The notes under the pieces: generated by a model
What the model was told of the DNA's origin: nothing
The model's database searches: none
The model's input: the letters and a program-made list of their open reading frames with translations, nothing else
Shown: positions 49,717 to 59,545 of the stretch, in pieces
Numbering within the stretch: position 1 is the stretch's first letter
Layout: each line of letters opens with the position of its first letter
NCBI GenBank assembly: GCA_964034945.1
Contig: OZ035963.1
Coordinates: forward strand, 65,172,182-65,236,181
Direction of reading: 5' to 3'
Source of the DNA: Chrysopilus asiliformis
Lineage: Eukaryota > Arthropoda > Insecta > Diptera > Rhagionidae
Length of the DNA: 64,000 nucleotides
Translations under genes and position numbers: made by a program

Positions 49717-50230
49717 CACTACAACCGGTTTCCGGTCTTGGCCTGCCGCAATGTCTCTCGCCAGAGGTCCCGGTCACGCGCCGATGTCCTCCAGTTTTGC
49801 ATCCCAATTCTCTTCGCGTCCTGCGTGTCATACTCGACGACCTTAAAATTCTCCTCTCGCCGATCTTTCGGGGAAAAAGTAGATTCACGTTATCTTTACA
49901 GTACCTTTCCGGGGGTGTGAAATATCCGATCCAAAACCCCTCTCTGGTTATTTCCTCGAGAAAAAGGAAAGAAAGGATATTTTTGTTTTCACCACAAGAC
50001 TTTTCGTTTCCAATTTTAAAATTCCAACATCAAATTCGGGATCAGCGGCCCCAAAAATCACCCAATGCCAGTTTTTTTTTCAAGGAAAAACGAGAAAAGG
50101 ATTTTTACGTTATCCTTACAGGGCCTCTAGTTTCACATTTTGTAACTCTGACACCAATTTTTTCAGCCTCCTTCATGGTACCCTTCAAGGTAAAAAATGA
50201 CGCGGTTTTTTTTTTCAAAAACGTTTAAAT
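49370..50230 (+). mobile_element. family B element interrupted by a retroposon
   Basis: Starts AAAAAAGGACCAGGAAGACC, is interrupted at GTGTCAT by a 425-bp insertion, then resumes ACTCGACGACCTTAAAATTC and continues into ~122-bp units (ACGTTATCTTTACAGTACC, AAAATTCCAACATCAAATTC, TTTACGTTATCCTTACAGGG). The uninterrupted relative is at 15795. Confidence 0.78.
49400..49824 (-). mobile_element. LINE-tail retroposon with GA-rich tail
   Basis: Flanked by a 7-bp duplication GTGTCAT (49393-49399, 49825-49831). On the minus strand it begins GCAGGACGCGAAGAGAATTG and encodes DAKRIGMQNWRTSARDRDLW then RETLRQAKTGNRL and stop, the typical end of a LINE ORF2 protein. About 315 bp of GAGA/GAAA repeat (CT-rich on the plus strand, 49400-49714) follows where a poly(A) tail would be expected. 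Confidence 0.88.
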
Positions 50231-50422
50231 AAAAGCGGTTTTTGCTGTATTTGAAATTTATTGACATAATTTTATAATACATAAAAATCCAATTGAAGTG
50301 TTTTTTTTTCTCCTTTCTTAGTTTTTGTGATTTTTAAGAACAACATTCATTTTGCTTGATTAAATCACTCATTAATTGCAGGTTTAAATAATTTTCAACT
50401 ATTTTTTTTACCTTTGTTTCAG

Positions 50423-50633
50423 GTGTCCTGGGTTAGGCATCGGGATATTCATTTACTAACAGTTGGTCGTTACACATACACATCCGATCAACGTTTCGAG
50501 GCGATGCATTCACCACATGCTGAGGACTGGACACTTCGTATACGATACGCACAGCGAAAGGACTCAGGGATATATGAATGTCAAATATCAACAACTCCAC
50601 CCATCGGCCATTCCGTCTATCTTAATGTTGTCG
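50423..50633 (+). CDS. dpr8: dpr8-like exon: second half of Ig domain 1
   Basis: This exon follows acceptor tttgtttcag and ends at donor G|GTAAGA. It starts in phase 0, as required by the exon ending at 21962, and leaves one base for the next exon. It encodes the invariant Ig tryptophan in VSWVRHRD, then IHLLTVGRYTYTSDQRFEAM, then EDWTLRIRYAQRKDSGIYEC with the second disulfide cysteine, and ends near GHSVYLNVV. The WVRHRD..LLTVG..TYTSDQRF pattern is diagnostic of the Dpr family and matches dpr8 most closely from memory. Its lack of degeneration in a sea of decayed repeats supports strong purifying selection. Confidence 0.97.
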
Positions 50634-52379
50634 GTAAGACGAAATTTACAATTTTTTTTTCGTGAAATTTTTGTGAATCCTTATCCAGAATCCCGGAAAT
50701 ATTCCTCGAATTAAGAAAAAATCTCGTGGTTTCTGCAAACAAAATTATTTAGTCGCGCTTTCAATGTGTTTTACTTTCCTCTGCTGTAGAGGGAAAGTAT
50801 TGTGTTGATCACAACTGATATTAAATATTCACTTAAAAAAAGTCTACCTAATCCTCATAAAAAACGATTACTCAAAAATCACAATAACAAAGACGATATA
50901 GTAAGGCTCTTGTAAAATTCATGTTAGCCATATTTTTGTACACTATTACATTTTATGTTAATTTACAAAGATTTGCCGAGATACAAGACTAAAACCACAA
51001 AACTCTAGAAATTCTGTGTGCACTTACAAAACACCCGCAAAACATGTGTATTTAAAAAAAATGTAACCAGTGCGGTAGCAACAGTAGCTGCATCAACCCT
51101 TGAAAAAAAAACGAGCCCCGTTTTAAGTCCTCTGTGAAACTATCCTAGCGAAAATTCATGGGAATTACAATCTCGAATCGCCCAAGTGCATAAACATAAA
51201 CCGAGAAACCCTGAAAAAGTCCTTGTTTTAGGGAAAATTCATGGCGCTGTTCAAATTGGGCTTTGGGGTGGCAACTCACCCAAAACCCGAAGTGGGCGTA
51301 AATGCGAAACGGGGACTTTTGAAGGATTCCTGCAGGACTAGCATAAACCGTTGGGTGGTTAAATGAACATCGTTTGTTTGCCAGGGTTTATAAAAAAGAT
51401 GCATAGGTAGCTGGGATTTGTGTGTGTGTCGATGCGAATAATAGCGCCCGGAAAAAGGGAAGCAAAAGGGACTTCTGAATGAGTGAATCCCGGCTTCTAT
51501 CTAGCAATATGTGTACCACCATTGGAAGGATCTATTTATGTATACGTTCATAGTTAGCTGAGGTTTTTCCATAATGTTCTCTTGATGAAGTTTTTAGCAC
51601 CGAGCAACATAATCCTTTTTTTTTACCAGATCCTTATGCAAAATTCTGCGGACGGTAAGATTAGTCTCCATGACGACAATAGACTGCAGTAATATGACGT
51701 GGCGTTGCATGGTTACGGATGAGTATACCACTCAAATAATTATGTACAAAATTGGAAAAATGCTTGAATGATGAGAGAATTTTTGAAGTGATTATTATCA
51801 TCAAGGAAGCTAGTTGGCACCTTCGTAAAATGTTTAATACATCATCATTTTGTAAAAACCATTCAGAAAATTATTTTTTATAAATATTCCAGGCTCTATC
51901 AAGTTTTAATGAAATACCATTAACCGAAAGTGACTATTATGGCAGTGATTTAATCTTAACGTTTCTTTTTCAAAAAAAAAATGTCCTGGTGGCAAAAGTT
52001 CCACAAAAAAATGCGCCGCAGTTGAAAATTTTAGGGTTGCAAGGAAATATATACCCTTAAAATGGAAAGCCTCAAAAATGGAAAGGATTTTCGCAGGATT
52101 TTTATCAAAAGGTTTCGCAGGATTTTTATCAAACGTGGCCCCCACGATTTTAAGCTTACTTTTAAGACCATTTGGACTCGGTGTGATAGGGCCATAAAGA
52201 AACTTGGAAAAATTTCCAACTTCGTAGTAAAAAAAATTTTTTTTGTCAACATAATTTTATTAACTCTTAACAAACAAATTATGGAGCTGTTCAGAAAATA
52301 CATTTTGCTAATATTTCAAAATATTATCGTCTGCCGCCTTTTCCTAGTAATGGTTTTCTTTGGAACTTTCGCTACTTTA

Positions 52380-52542
52380 GGATCTGTCCATAAACGACGT
52401 CACAATTTTAGGGTTTGGGGTCTCAGGTCATGTGATGGCACTAAAATTCATACAAAAAACCGCCAAAAAGCACGACGAGTGATAGGCAGGAGTGGGAGTT
52501 GAAAAGGCGAAAATTAGCGTGACATATTTTATGGACAGCCCC
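52380..52542. mobile_element. Harbinger-like MITE next to the adaptor gene
   Basis: Ends GGATCTGTCCATAAACGACG and (reverse complement of right) GGGGCTGTCCATAAAATATG are flanked by TTA (52377-52379, 52543-52545). It lies 218 bp beyond the adaptor stop codon and may be within its 3' untranslated region. The GGGGCTGTCCATAAA end type is widespread in insects. Confidence 0.82.
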
Positions 52543-52759
52543 TTACCCATTTTACTGAATTTTCAAAATCTTAAAAAAAGCTTAATTTATAAAAATCGCT
52601 AAACTTGACTCTTACAGAGAAAAAATTAAATTATTACACACACACACACACACAGACAATTTTGGCAACAGAATCCTGCATCGTTCTTTCAAGTGTCTGT
52701 GCTGTCTTTTTATAAATTAGGACCGTTCCTCTACCCATTAAATCACATCATCATTTGGT

Positions 52760-53934
52760 CTAAGTGAAGGTCCGTTTCTTTGGTGTAGTTCGTGTCTTAT
52801 TCGGGGTGAGTCCTCCGGCCAGTAATTTGCTCTGAATCGCTTTGATATTCACGGCGAATTCCCGGTGGTTTATCGCTGATTCTTGGCGGACATAACAATT
52901 TCTTATTTCGCTGTTTTTACATGGCGATGATTTCGGTATATCGTAGTAACTGCCGGCGGTCGTATTGCCCCTTCTATCTAGAAGCAGCGCTGAATCTTCG
53001 AGACCGATTTTTTTCACCTTTTCGACGATCGCTTTTGACTTTCTGATGGCAACCCGGACTGGAGGCGATGATGGTTCTTCGTAAATTCCTTCACAGATGG
53101 CAGTTCGATCGCCGACGATTTGAATTCGACTTCTCGAGGCCCCGGATATTCTAGGCGTCATTGGTGGAGTGGGAAGTTTACGCTGAAGTGATGTGATTAT
53201 AGTTGTGGTGCTGGTTGTGGTGAAGATGGGGGATTTGTTAGCACCTGGCTCGATTCTAATAGCCGCCTCGATAGCGTGAATCCATTCTTTCGCGTCGATT
53301 TCGTTGCATGCCTGAAACGTTAACTGTTTGGGTGAGAAATGTTGTTGATTGGTGGTGGGAGACACGTTTATGGCTGCCCCCGAATTAGTTTCCGTCGCCG
53401 CCGTCAATGGATTAGCTTGCGGTAATGTGATTTGAAAGCAAACCTCTCGCTTTCGCTTCTCGCCGCAGTGATTAACTGTCGCCCCCGGTAGCCGAATGCA
53501 CTGTGATGGCTTGACACCATTGGCGCCATCTTCATAGCAAAGCAGCCACTCACTGATCAGACCGCAGTAAGTTTTCTTCGATTGTTCAAAGAATAGACGT
53601 TTCTCAGTGCGGATCAACGTGCCGAATTTCTCACTCTTGAGAGTGGCCAGATGAGCCGCTGGTAGATCGCCGTATGGACAATCAATCGATGCCGCTTGTA
53701 ATGGGGTCTCTTCTACTGTTTCACTATGTTGTAACACCACTGGTTCTGAGGGTGGTGTTGCCAGAACAGAATACTCTGCGGTGGCGTCAAGTTGATCTGT
53801 ATTGGGTTTTGGAACCGGGTCGGCGGACATGTAGCAGGGATCGTAGGTGGTGTCCAAAAGGTCCTTTTGCTCTTCCATATAAATTTGTTCCGAATTAGTC
53901 GTCTGGGCTGTGTTTGGTTTTATGTTGTCTAATA
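52760..53934 (-). CDS. PH-domain adaptor protein, last coding exon (SKAP-like)
   Basis: This large minus-strand exon follows a good acceptor (ctgcttgtttcag, just above 53934) and ends at a TAG at 52762-52760. It joins the exon at 54760-54587 in phase 1. Counting from the Met at 53878, residues ~80-208 look like a PH domain: basic KSEKFGTLIRTEKRLFF, WLLCYEDG, a CFQI strand, and a C-terminal helix with DAKEWIHAIEAAI carrying the conserved Trp. The tail has PTPPMTPR, then YEEP and YDIP (YxxP-type candidate phosphotyrosine sites), and ends in basic TPKKRTFT. An N-terminal helical region followed by PH resembles SKAP adaptors, but no SH3 domain follows. A Dok/IRS-like adaptor is an alternative. 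The gene lies antisense within dpr8 intron 3. No AATAAA was seen close downstream. Confidence 0.88.
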
Positions 53935-53999
53935 CTGAAACAAGCAGAAAATATTAGGAAAGATTATTTTCGGGCAACAAATCTTTTATGAAATTTTGA

Positions 54000-54262
54000 T
54001 AAAATTAGTACATTATCCATTTGTGTAGGCGAGAGAGGAAGCAGTGGTCCGATCAGATTTTGATGCGTGGATGAGTTATGCACAGACAGACGGAAACACG
54101 GACAGACGGACAGACGGACAGATAGACGGACACACAGATACGGGCGGACATACGGAAATCAAAATCTTTTATCATCTCAAACACCCTTCTGTAGGCAATT
54201 TTTTTGTCCGACGATTGGTTCGACGCGTTACAAACTGTATATTAACTCTAATATAGAGTATA
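54000..54262 (+). mobile_element. family A fragment in the adaptor gene's intron
   Basis: GAAGCAGTGGTCCGATCAGA, TTTTGATGCGTGGATGAG, a short (GACGGACA)n array at 54082-54142, ATCTTTTATCATCTCAAACA, GCGTTACAAACTGTATATTA and the right end AATATAGAGTATAAAAA. It lies between the last two recognised exons of the minus-strand adaptor gene. Confidence 0.8.
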
Positions 54263-54586
54263 AAAATGTAGGTGGGAAAAAAGTTTTTTATGCCATTTTC
54301 TGGAATTTTCTTGCGCCGTGGGAAATTTCTTCTCCACAACATGTTTTTTCGAAAATCTCACGGAATAATATGAACGGATTTCGACATAAAGATTACTTTT
54401 CTACGATTATCCGTGTATGAGACACATTTTTTTTCAGAAACAAGTGAGTTGTGGGAAAATCGGAAAATTAATTACCAATTTTCTGGGAAAACTTGCTCGC
54501 TAAAAATTCATTTTATTTTTGACAATAAAATGGCAACCGTATGTGGATAGCATTCGGAAAACATTTTTTAATCTTCATATCGTTAC

Positions 54587-54760
54587 CTTTTGAATTGCTT
54601 TTCATATCCAAATAAAAGCTGGGCACCGATTGAATATATTCTAAGATGGTTTCACATCGACGAATCAAATTTCGATTGGCGGTTTCAGCTTTTTCCGCGT
54701 CTATAATTCGATTCTGATAGTCGAACGACTGCAATTCCGATTTAAGATGATCATGAACAT
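54587..54760 (-). CDS. SKAP-like adaptor, helical exon
   Basis: This exon (read 54760 to 54587) follows acceptor gattttcag and ends at donor AAAAG|GTAACG. It is 174 bases long, starts two bases into a codon, and leaves one base that joins the next exon as GTA. The 58 residues are strongly helical and charged: HDHLKSELQSFDYQNR, DAEKAETANRNLIRRC, then ILEYIQSVPSFYLDM. The heptad-like spacing and the IQSVPSFYLDM stretch resemble the N-terminal helical dimerisation region of SKAP adaptors. That assignment is from memory and not certain; the splice signals are clear. Confidence 0.82.
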
Positions 54761-54836
54761 CTGAAAATCACAATACACTGAATTTATTTCACTTTTTTTT
54801 TTGATCCAAGAAGTTGTTTGCGTATTTTCTTCATAC

Positions 54837-54892
54837 CATCTAAGAACTCCTTGATGATATTCGCATAGCAATTGAGGTCAATTGTTGCAGTC
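54837..54892 (-). CDS. SKAP-like adaptor, upstream short exon
   Basis: This 56-base exon (read 54892 to 54837) follows a T-rich tract and acceptor cacaaag and ends at donor GATG|GTATGA. In the only open frame it encodes TATIDLNCYANIIKEFLD and joins the next exon as GAT. The amphipathic NIIKEFLDDVHDHL so formed fits an N-terminal helix. The acceptor is weaker than those of the other exons. The initiator exon was not settled: a 22-base ATG exon at 55171-55150 with a good donor (A|GTAAGT) is one base out of phase. Confidence 0.6.
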
Positions 54893-55424
54893 CTTTGTGA
54901 AAATCAAAAAAAAAAAAAAATTAAAATAAATTAATTTAAAACAAAAACAAATCACACACTAATGTCTCACATTTTCAAAACTCCACACGTTTAGACAAAT
55001 GAAAAATTTCTGATCTCGGGAAGCCACAAGAAAACCATGATATCGACTGGTCGCGTCTCCAGAGAATCTCCAGAACTTCTTGGAAGAAATGTGCCCCGAT
55101 CTATTTTCGTTCGTATTACTCACACGATCAGTGGGAGGCTGCTACTTACTTTTGGTTTCTTTTTTTAACATCTTTTCGCTTTCTTATAATAGCTGCGCGT
55201 AAGCAAGTCTTGTTTATTGTTAAAATTTCCGAATCCGAAATGAGCCGGAAAATATATTTAGTTTTTTGCTTTTTGGATCTCCTCGCCCCCTTCCCGCTTT
55301 TTGTGATTTTTGGACCGATATGCGGGGTGCGGCAGGGAAGTGGTGAGTGTGAAATTAAGCGGTTTTCAAATATGTGTTACTAATAATAAAAGTCATATTT
55401 TGAACTATGCGTCAACCGAATGTT

Positions 55425-55950
55425 CCCCTTTACTTATTACCTCCTCTCCTGCTATCTTCTGGACCACCGGAGCGATTTTGATACAGTATTCGTAATTGTG
55501 TAAGTAGTCCCCCAGGAAAATTTTTCGCCCATTAAAATCGACCCCACCGCTTACCTTTAAACCCCTCTCCTGCTATTTTTTGAATCTTTAAAGCGATTTT
55601 GATGCGGTTTTCGCCGTTCGATAGATCGTCCATGAGGGAAAACTTTGACTCACCAAAATCAATCCCGCCCCTGCCTATTAACCCCGCATCAGCTAACTCC
55701 TGATCCCGCGGGGCGATTTTGATGAAGTTTGCGGAATTCGGTAGATCGACCATGAAAGAGAATATTCGCCCACTAAAATTAAACCCCTCTTTCTTTCATG
55801 TAACCCCCCTCGCGTGAAATCTTCGGAAATTTTGGAGTGATTGCAGTGCAGTTTATGCCATGGGGTAGGTCGTCTCTCAAGAAAAACTTTCGCCCACTAA
55901 AAATCCCTTCACCCCTTGTCCCTAAACCCCTCCCCTACATTATTCTAAAT
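55425..55950 (+). repeat. ~118-bp tandem repeat, four units
   Basis: Units share AACCCCTCTCCTGCTA, GCGATTTTGATGC/AGTTT, GGTAGATCGWCCATGA and TTTCGCCCACTAAAA, with a pyrimidine-rich CCCC block between. Divergence between units is substantial. This unit is not the 122-bp unit of families B and C. Confidence 0.85.
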
Positions 55951-57231
55951 CGTTGGTGAAATTTTCTGCCAATAAGAGTAATAAAAAATTACGAATTCAA
56001 TTTTTTCTTAAATTTCTCGCGGACCAAAAATCTTTTTCGGGGAAATTAAGAGGTGGAAATTTTTCGTGAATATCTACAATGCTTTCTATAGCACAGACTT
56101 TGTATAAGAAAGTAAAAATTTTATAATAACACTTCCTCGAAAATTAAGAATACTGGGATACCCCAGATCACCTAAAGTTTTAAATTCAGGTTAAATTATT
56201 TAAACTTTCTTGGGCACACCAAAGAAAAAGCGAACTCATATCAATTACGAAATCACTTCGATTGAGATAATGGATGTCATTTTATATATATAGATCTTCT
56301 GAAGGCTTTCAAAAACAGTTTCCATAAAATGACACAGACATAATATGTCTTTTTTGTTTTGTTTTGCAATTCGCCATTTTCAAAGACGACTATATGACAT
56401 TTTAAAGAATATTTTCCTCTGTCTCGAACAGATGAGAGAAAACAGATTTAAGAAACATAAACACTCTTCAATGAGAACGCGATCATATCAGTTGGGGTGC
56501 CTAAACTAAACAAGCAAATTGAGACCAGAAAGAAGATATCATGCCGTTCAACCCCCAACAGCCACATCACCCCAATTGGGTGGTGGATATCACTTAAATG
56601 CTTACAAAACTGTCACTATATATAAAAAAATCTCTGAGACGTTTTTAAATATTTCGCATGTTTCTGACAAACACCGAAGGCGAGGCGTAAGTTTACCCTG
56701 AGTGCAGCATCCGAAAACAAACTCCGGGGAACAGCGCTTTTATTATCCTTGTTTGTAGATACGTTCGTTTATTCAGTGGTGCGACTAAGATTGCCAAGAT
56801 TTTAGGGGAAAAAAATCATTTTCTTGTTCAAAAATTTTCATTGTCATGTGGTGGAAGCATATCGATCGTAAAACTTTCCCATGAATTTTCAACTTTTTAC
56901 GTATTACATATTTTCATGAATTTTCTTTTACTCGTATGTCTTCATATTCGGCTGACAATTTTGCAAATCTGTTAATATGTTAATATTTACAATTGAGCTG
57001 TCATAATGGAGGAATTTTTCTTAAATATTCAATGAAGGTTATTTAAAAAATACTTTTTAGCCGCAGACAACATTTTTAGTTGAGACATGAATATAAGCAG
57101 AAATTATAAAAGAAACTCCGCCCCAGGCAAACATTTTATTTAAAAAATTGCATACATGTAGGAGTTATTGCCCCGCAGGCGAAATATTTTTAATACGAAG
57201 GTAAAGTGTTGTATATCTTTAAATTATACCG

Positions 57232-57404
57232 CCCTCGTCTTTTCTGTGGACGCTGTCCGCTATTTAAGGTCGTCCGGGGGGTATTTTTGTTATTCTTGAA
57301 TACCGCAAATCGCTGCCTTAGAAAATCCGTGTTCTGAACACCTTAAAAAAAATCCCCGGACACCTTAAATAGAGGACGATGTCTGAGGAAAGAAGACGAA
57401 AAGG
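57232..57404. mobile_element. inverted-repeat MITE-like element
   Basis: About 50-bp imperfect inverted arms meet at TATTTAAGGTCGTCCGGGG and CCCCGGACACCTTAAATA; the outer parts read CCTCGTCTTTTC and GAAGACGAAAAGG. Target duplication is not clear. Confidence 0.7.
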
Positions 57405-57499
57405 CAACCGCAGCTTTCTTTTACCTAACAGTTGATAGGGCAGCTTATATCCATGTTTTGTCCTTTTTGGGGTCTGAATTTGATGCAGCGAACTTCTAA

Positions 57500-57875
57500 A
57501 GAGCTAAACAGAATGGGAGCGTCAACAGCAAGCGGCAAGCGAAATGGTGCCGTCGTCAGATGACGCCGACTTGACACAATGAGAAGCGTCAACGGTGGGC
57601 TGCTGCATTTGGTGTCAAATGTTATTCAGTTAAACATACCGATAGTAGTGCCCCTCGTTGTGAAAATTGTAAATACTTTAGTATAGATAGTAGCGCCACT
57701 AGTCGTCAGTTTTGTAACTAAAAATTTGCCGCCGCGGCACTTTTTGGATTTGGTTCAAAGCAAGCGGCGACGGCGCCGTTGCCGTCATAATTCTGTCAGC
57801 CTCAAATGCGCTCCATTGGTTTAAAAAAAAATGACGCGGGCGCTTGCCGCTGACGCTCCCATTCTGTTTAGCTCT
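57500..57875. mobile_element. PIF/Harbinger-like MITE, GC-rich
   Basis: About 35-bp inverted ends AGAGCTAAACAGAATGGGAG and CTCCCATTCTGTTTAGCTCT continue inward as CGTCA and CAAGCG. TAA flanks both sides (57497-57499, 57876-57878). TWA duplication is the PIF/Harbinger signature. The interior contains many GACGC/GCCGC boxes. Confidence 0.88.
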
Positions 57876-58639
57876 TAAATGTATCAAACTGTCGCCTAAA
57901 GTGCCACGCCGCGTCAGAAAAATGACGCGCTAGCGTGTTAGAGGATGGAAAAGGTTGTGAAAATCTCAAAATGGTGACAATTAAATTTTTCCTCCAGTCA
58001 GTAAAGGTATTTCTTATACCAAAACTATTAAATAGGGCAAGTAGTTAAAAATACATAAAAACATTTTAAATCTTAAAATGAATTTCCATAAATTTAAGGT
58101 CATAAAGTCATAGCAGTTTTCCCAATCTCCGTTTCATGTGAATTTATTTTCCGTAAACTGAAATGCTTCGGTGATGGATGTCATGCCTCCCTTATAAGCC
58201 AATAATCTAAGGCCAATATCAAGCTTTTTCCCTACTTTATTTTGGGAATATCGAATTCGTATTCGTTCCGGTGGAAAATTATGCCATCGGCCATTAGCCG
58301 GAGGCAGTGAATTCATGGCAATGTTTTATTTATAGTAAATGCCGGGGATGAAATTTAGGACAGGTCTATCTGGAGTGAAAGTGGAAGCAAAAGAAAACCA
58401 GGAAATGGGGGAAAAAAAACTTGAAACTGAAACTAATTTTTTTTCCAATTTTATTTGACGTTTTTATCTTTATCCATCGAATGGCTTTTTAATAAAGAAG
58501 AGCTTTCAGTGTTTTTCAATGGATTTCGCAAGATAAAACTGATGAAAAAATTAGTTCAGATTAGGCGAATTTAGTGAAAATTTTATGAAAATTCTTACTG
58601 TTTAATGAAAAAAAAAGACGAGAGAAATTTGTGGCGAAC

Positions 58640-59545
58640 TCGTTAAGGTACTGTAGGTCCTGTAACGATAACATGATTGTCCTTTTCCTCAAATTTTCCG
58701 AAAAAATTGGGATTTTTGGGGTCACTGAATCCGATTCTGACATTTACCCCTAATTTATTCACTAGGAGTTAAGCCGAGTTAGTGAGTTAAGGGAGTTAGC
58801 TAGTGTTATTTTCCATGTAAAAGGTGAGTTAAGGGAGTTAAGGCGATTTAACTCCTAGTGAATAAATTGGCCGTAAGAAGTCTGTAAGGACAACGGAAGG
58901 TCCTGTAAGGATAACGAGATTGTCATTTTCCTCAAATTTTCCGAAAAAATGGGGGTTTTTGGAGTCGCTGATTCCGATTCTGACATTAAGAAATCTGTAA
59001 GGATCACGGAAGGTTCTGTAAGGATAAAAAAATTGTAATTTTCCTCAAATTTTCCGAAAAAGTTGGGCTTTTTGGGGTCGCTGAATCCGAGTCTGACATT
59101 AAGAAATCTGTAAGGATAACGGAAGGTTCTGTAAGGATAACGTGGTTATCTTTTTCCACAAATTTTCCGAAAAAAATCTCATCGGGGGATTTTGGGGGAC
59201 GCAGAATTCGATTCTGACTTTAAGAAGTCTGTAAGGATAACGGAAAATCCTGTTAGGATAATTTGATTATTCTTTTCATTTTGAATCTTTAGTCATACTA
59301 ATCAAATACGAAAAAATATTAAAAAGGTTAAAAAAAAGTTTTTTTTAAAGCTTTTATTTAAAAAAAATGCACTAAAAGGGCAAAAACAATTTTTTGGGCA
59401 CTATATATCAGAAATAAAAGTGAGACTTTATACTCTTAAGTATAAAAAATTAAATAAATATTTATCTCGCTTTTATTTCTGATACACAGTGCCCAGAGAA
59501 ATGTTTTTTTTCCTTTTGAATGCTTTTTTTCAAATAAAAGCTTTT
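58640..59545 (+). mobile_element. family C element with terminal hairpin
   Basis: Five units with CTGTAAGGATAACGG and TCCTCAAATTTTCCGAAAAA, one interrupted by a 127-bp MITE, then TAGTCATACTAATC and the palindrome at 59345-59545. In the palindrome, AAAGCTTTTATTT, TGCACTAAAAGGG and ATCAGAAATAAAAGTGAGA mirror TATCTCGCTTTTATTTCTGA and AATAAAAGCTTTTTC. The left end is absent. Confidence 0.85.
58747..58873. mobile_element. 127-bp MITE inside a family C unit
   Basis: Inverted arms CTAATTTATTCACTAGGAGT and ACTCCTAGTGAATAAATTGG interrupt the phrase GACATTAAGAAGTCTGTAAG that is intact in neighbouring units. The flanks are consistent with a TA or TTA/TAA duplication. Internally GAGTTAAGGGAGTTA is repeated. 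Confidence 0.82.

Larger units (their letters stand above)
21963..50422 (+). other. dpr8: dpr8-like intron 2 (28.5 kb)
   Basis: This intron splits Ig domain 1 and begins GTAAGT. Apart from the elements listed separately and the candidate exon at 45437-45626, I see no genes. Plain AT-rich stretches without recognisable content are 23040-25260, 26300-28510, 29190-30530, 33420-36420, 41130-43400, 44340-45430, 45890-46970 and 47560-48980. A (GT)n lies at 43470-43512 and a long C run near 47398-47415. 46980-47560 contains two tandem divergent copies of a ~400-bp sequence with CCCTTTCCC-rich cores and TTCTCGAAAACGGT, a phrase also found in family A. Confidence 0.9.

Noticed and set aside
49331..50228. 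Frames of 171-276 aa rich in SLSLSFSL or EREREKER
   Set aside because: Product of the CT/GA tail of a retroposon, spliced by chance to family B sequence.
52062..52502. 146-aa plus-strand frame MESLKNGKDF...
   Set aside because: It runs into the TTA-flanked MITE at 52380, has AT-rich random composition and no family match.
55150..55171. Candidate initiator exon of the adaptor gene (ATG, MLKKETK, donor A|GTAAGT)
   Set aside because: It leaves one overhanging base whereas the exon at 54892 needs two, so joining them meets an early stop. An intermediate exon or another start is required.
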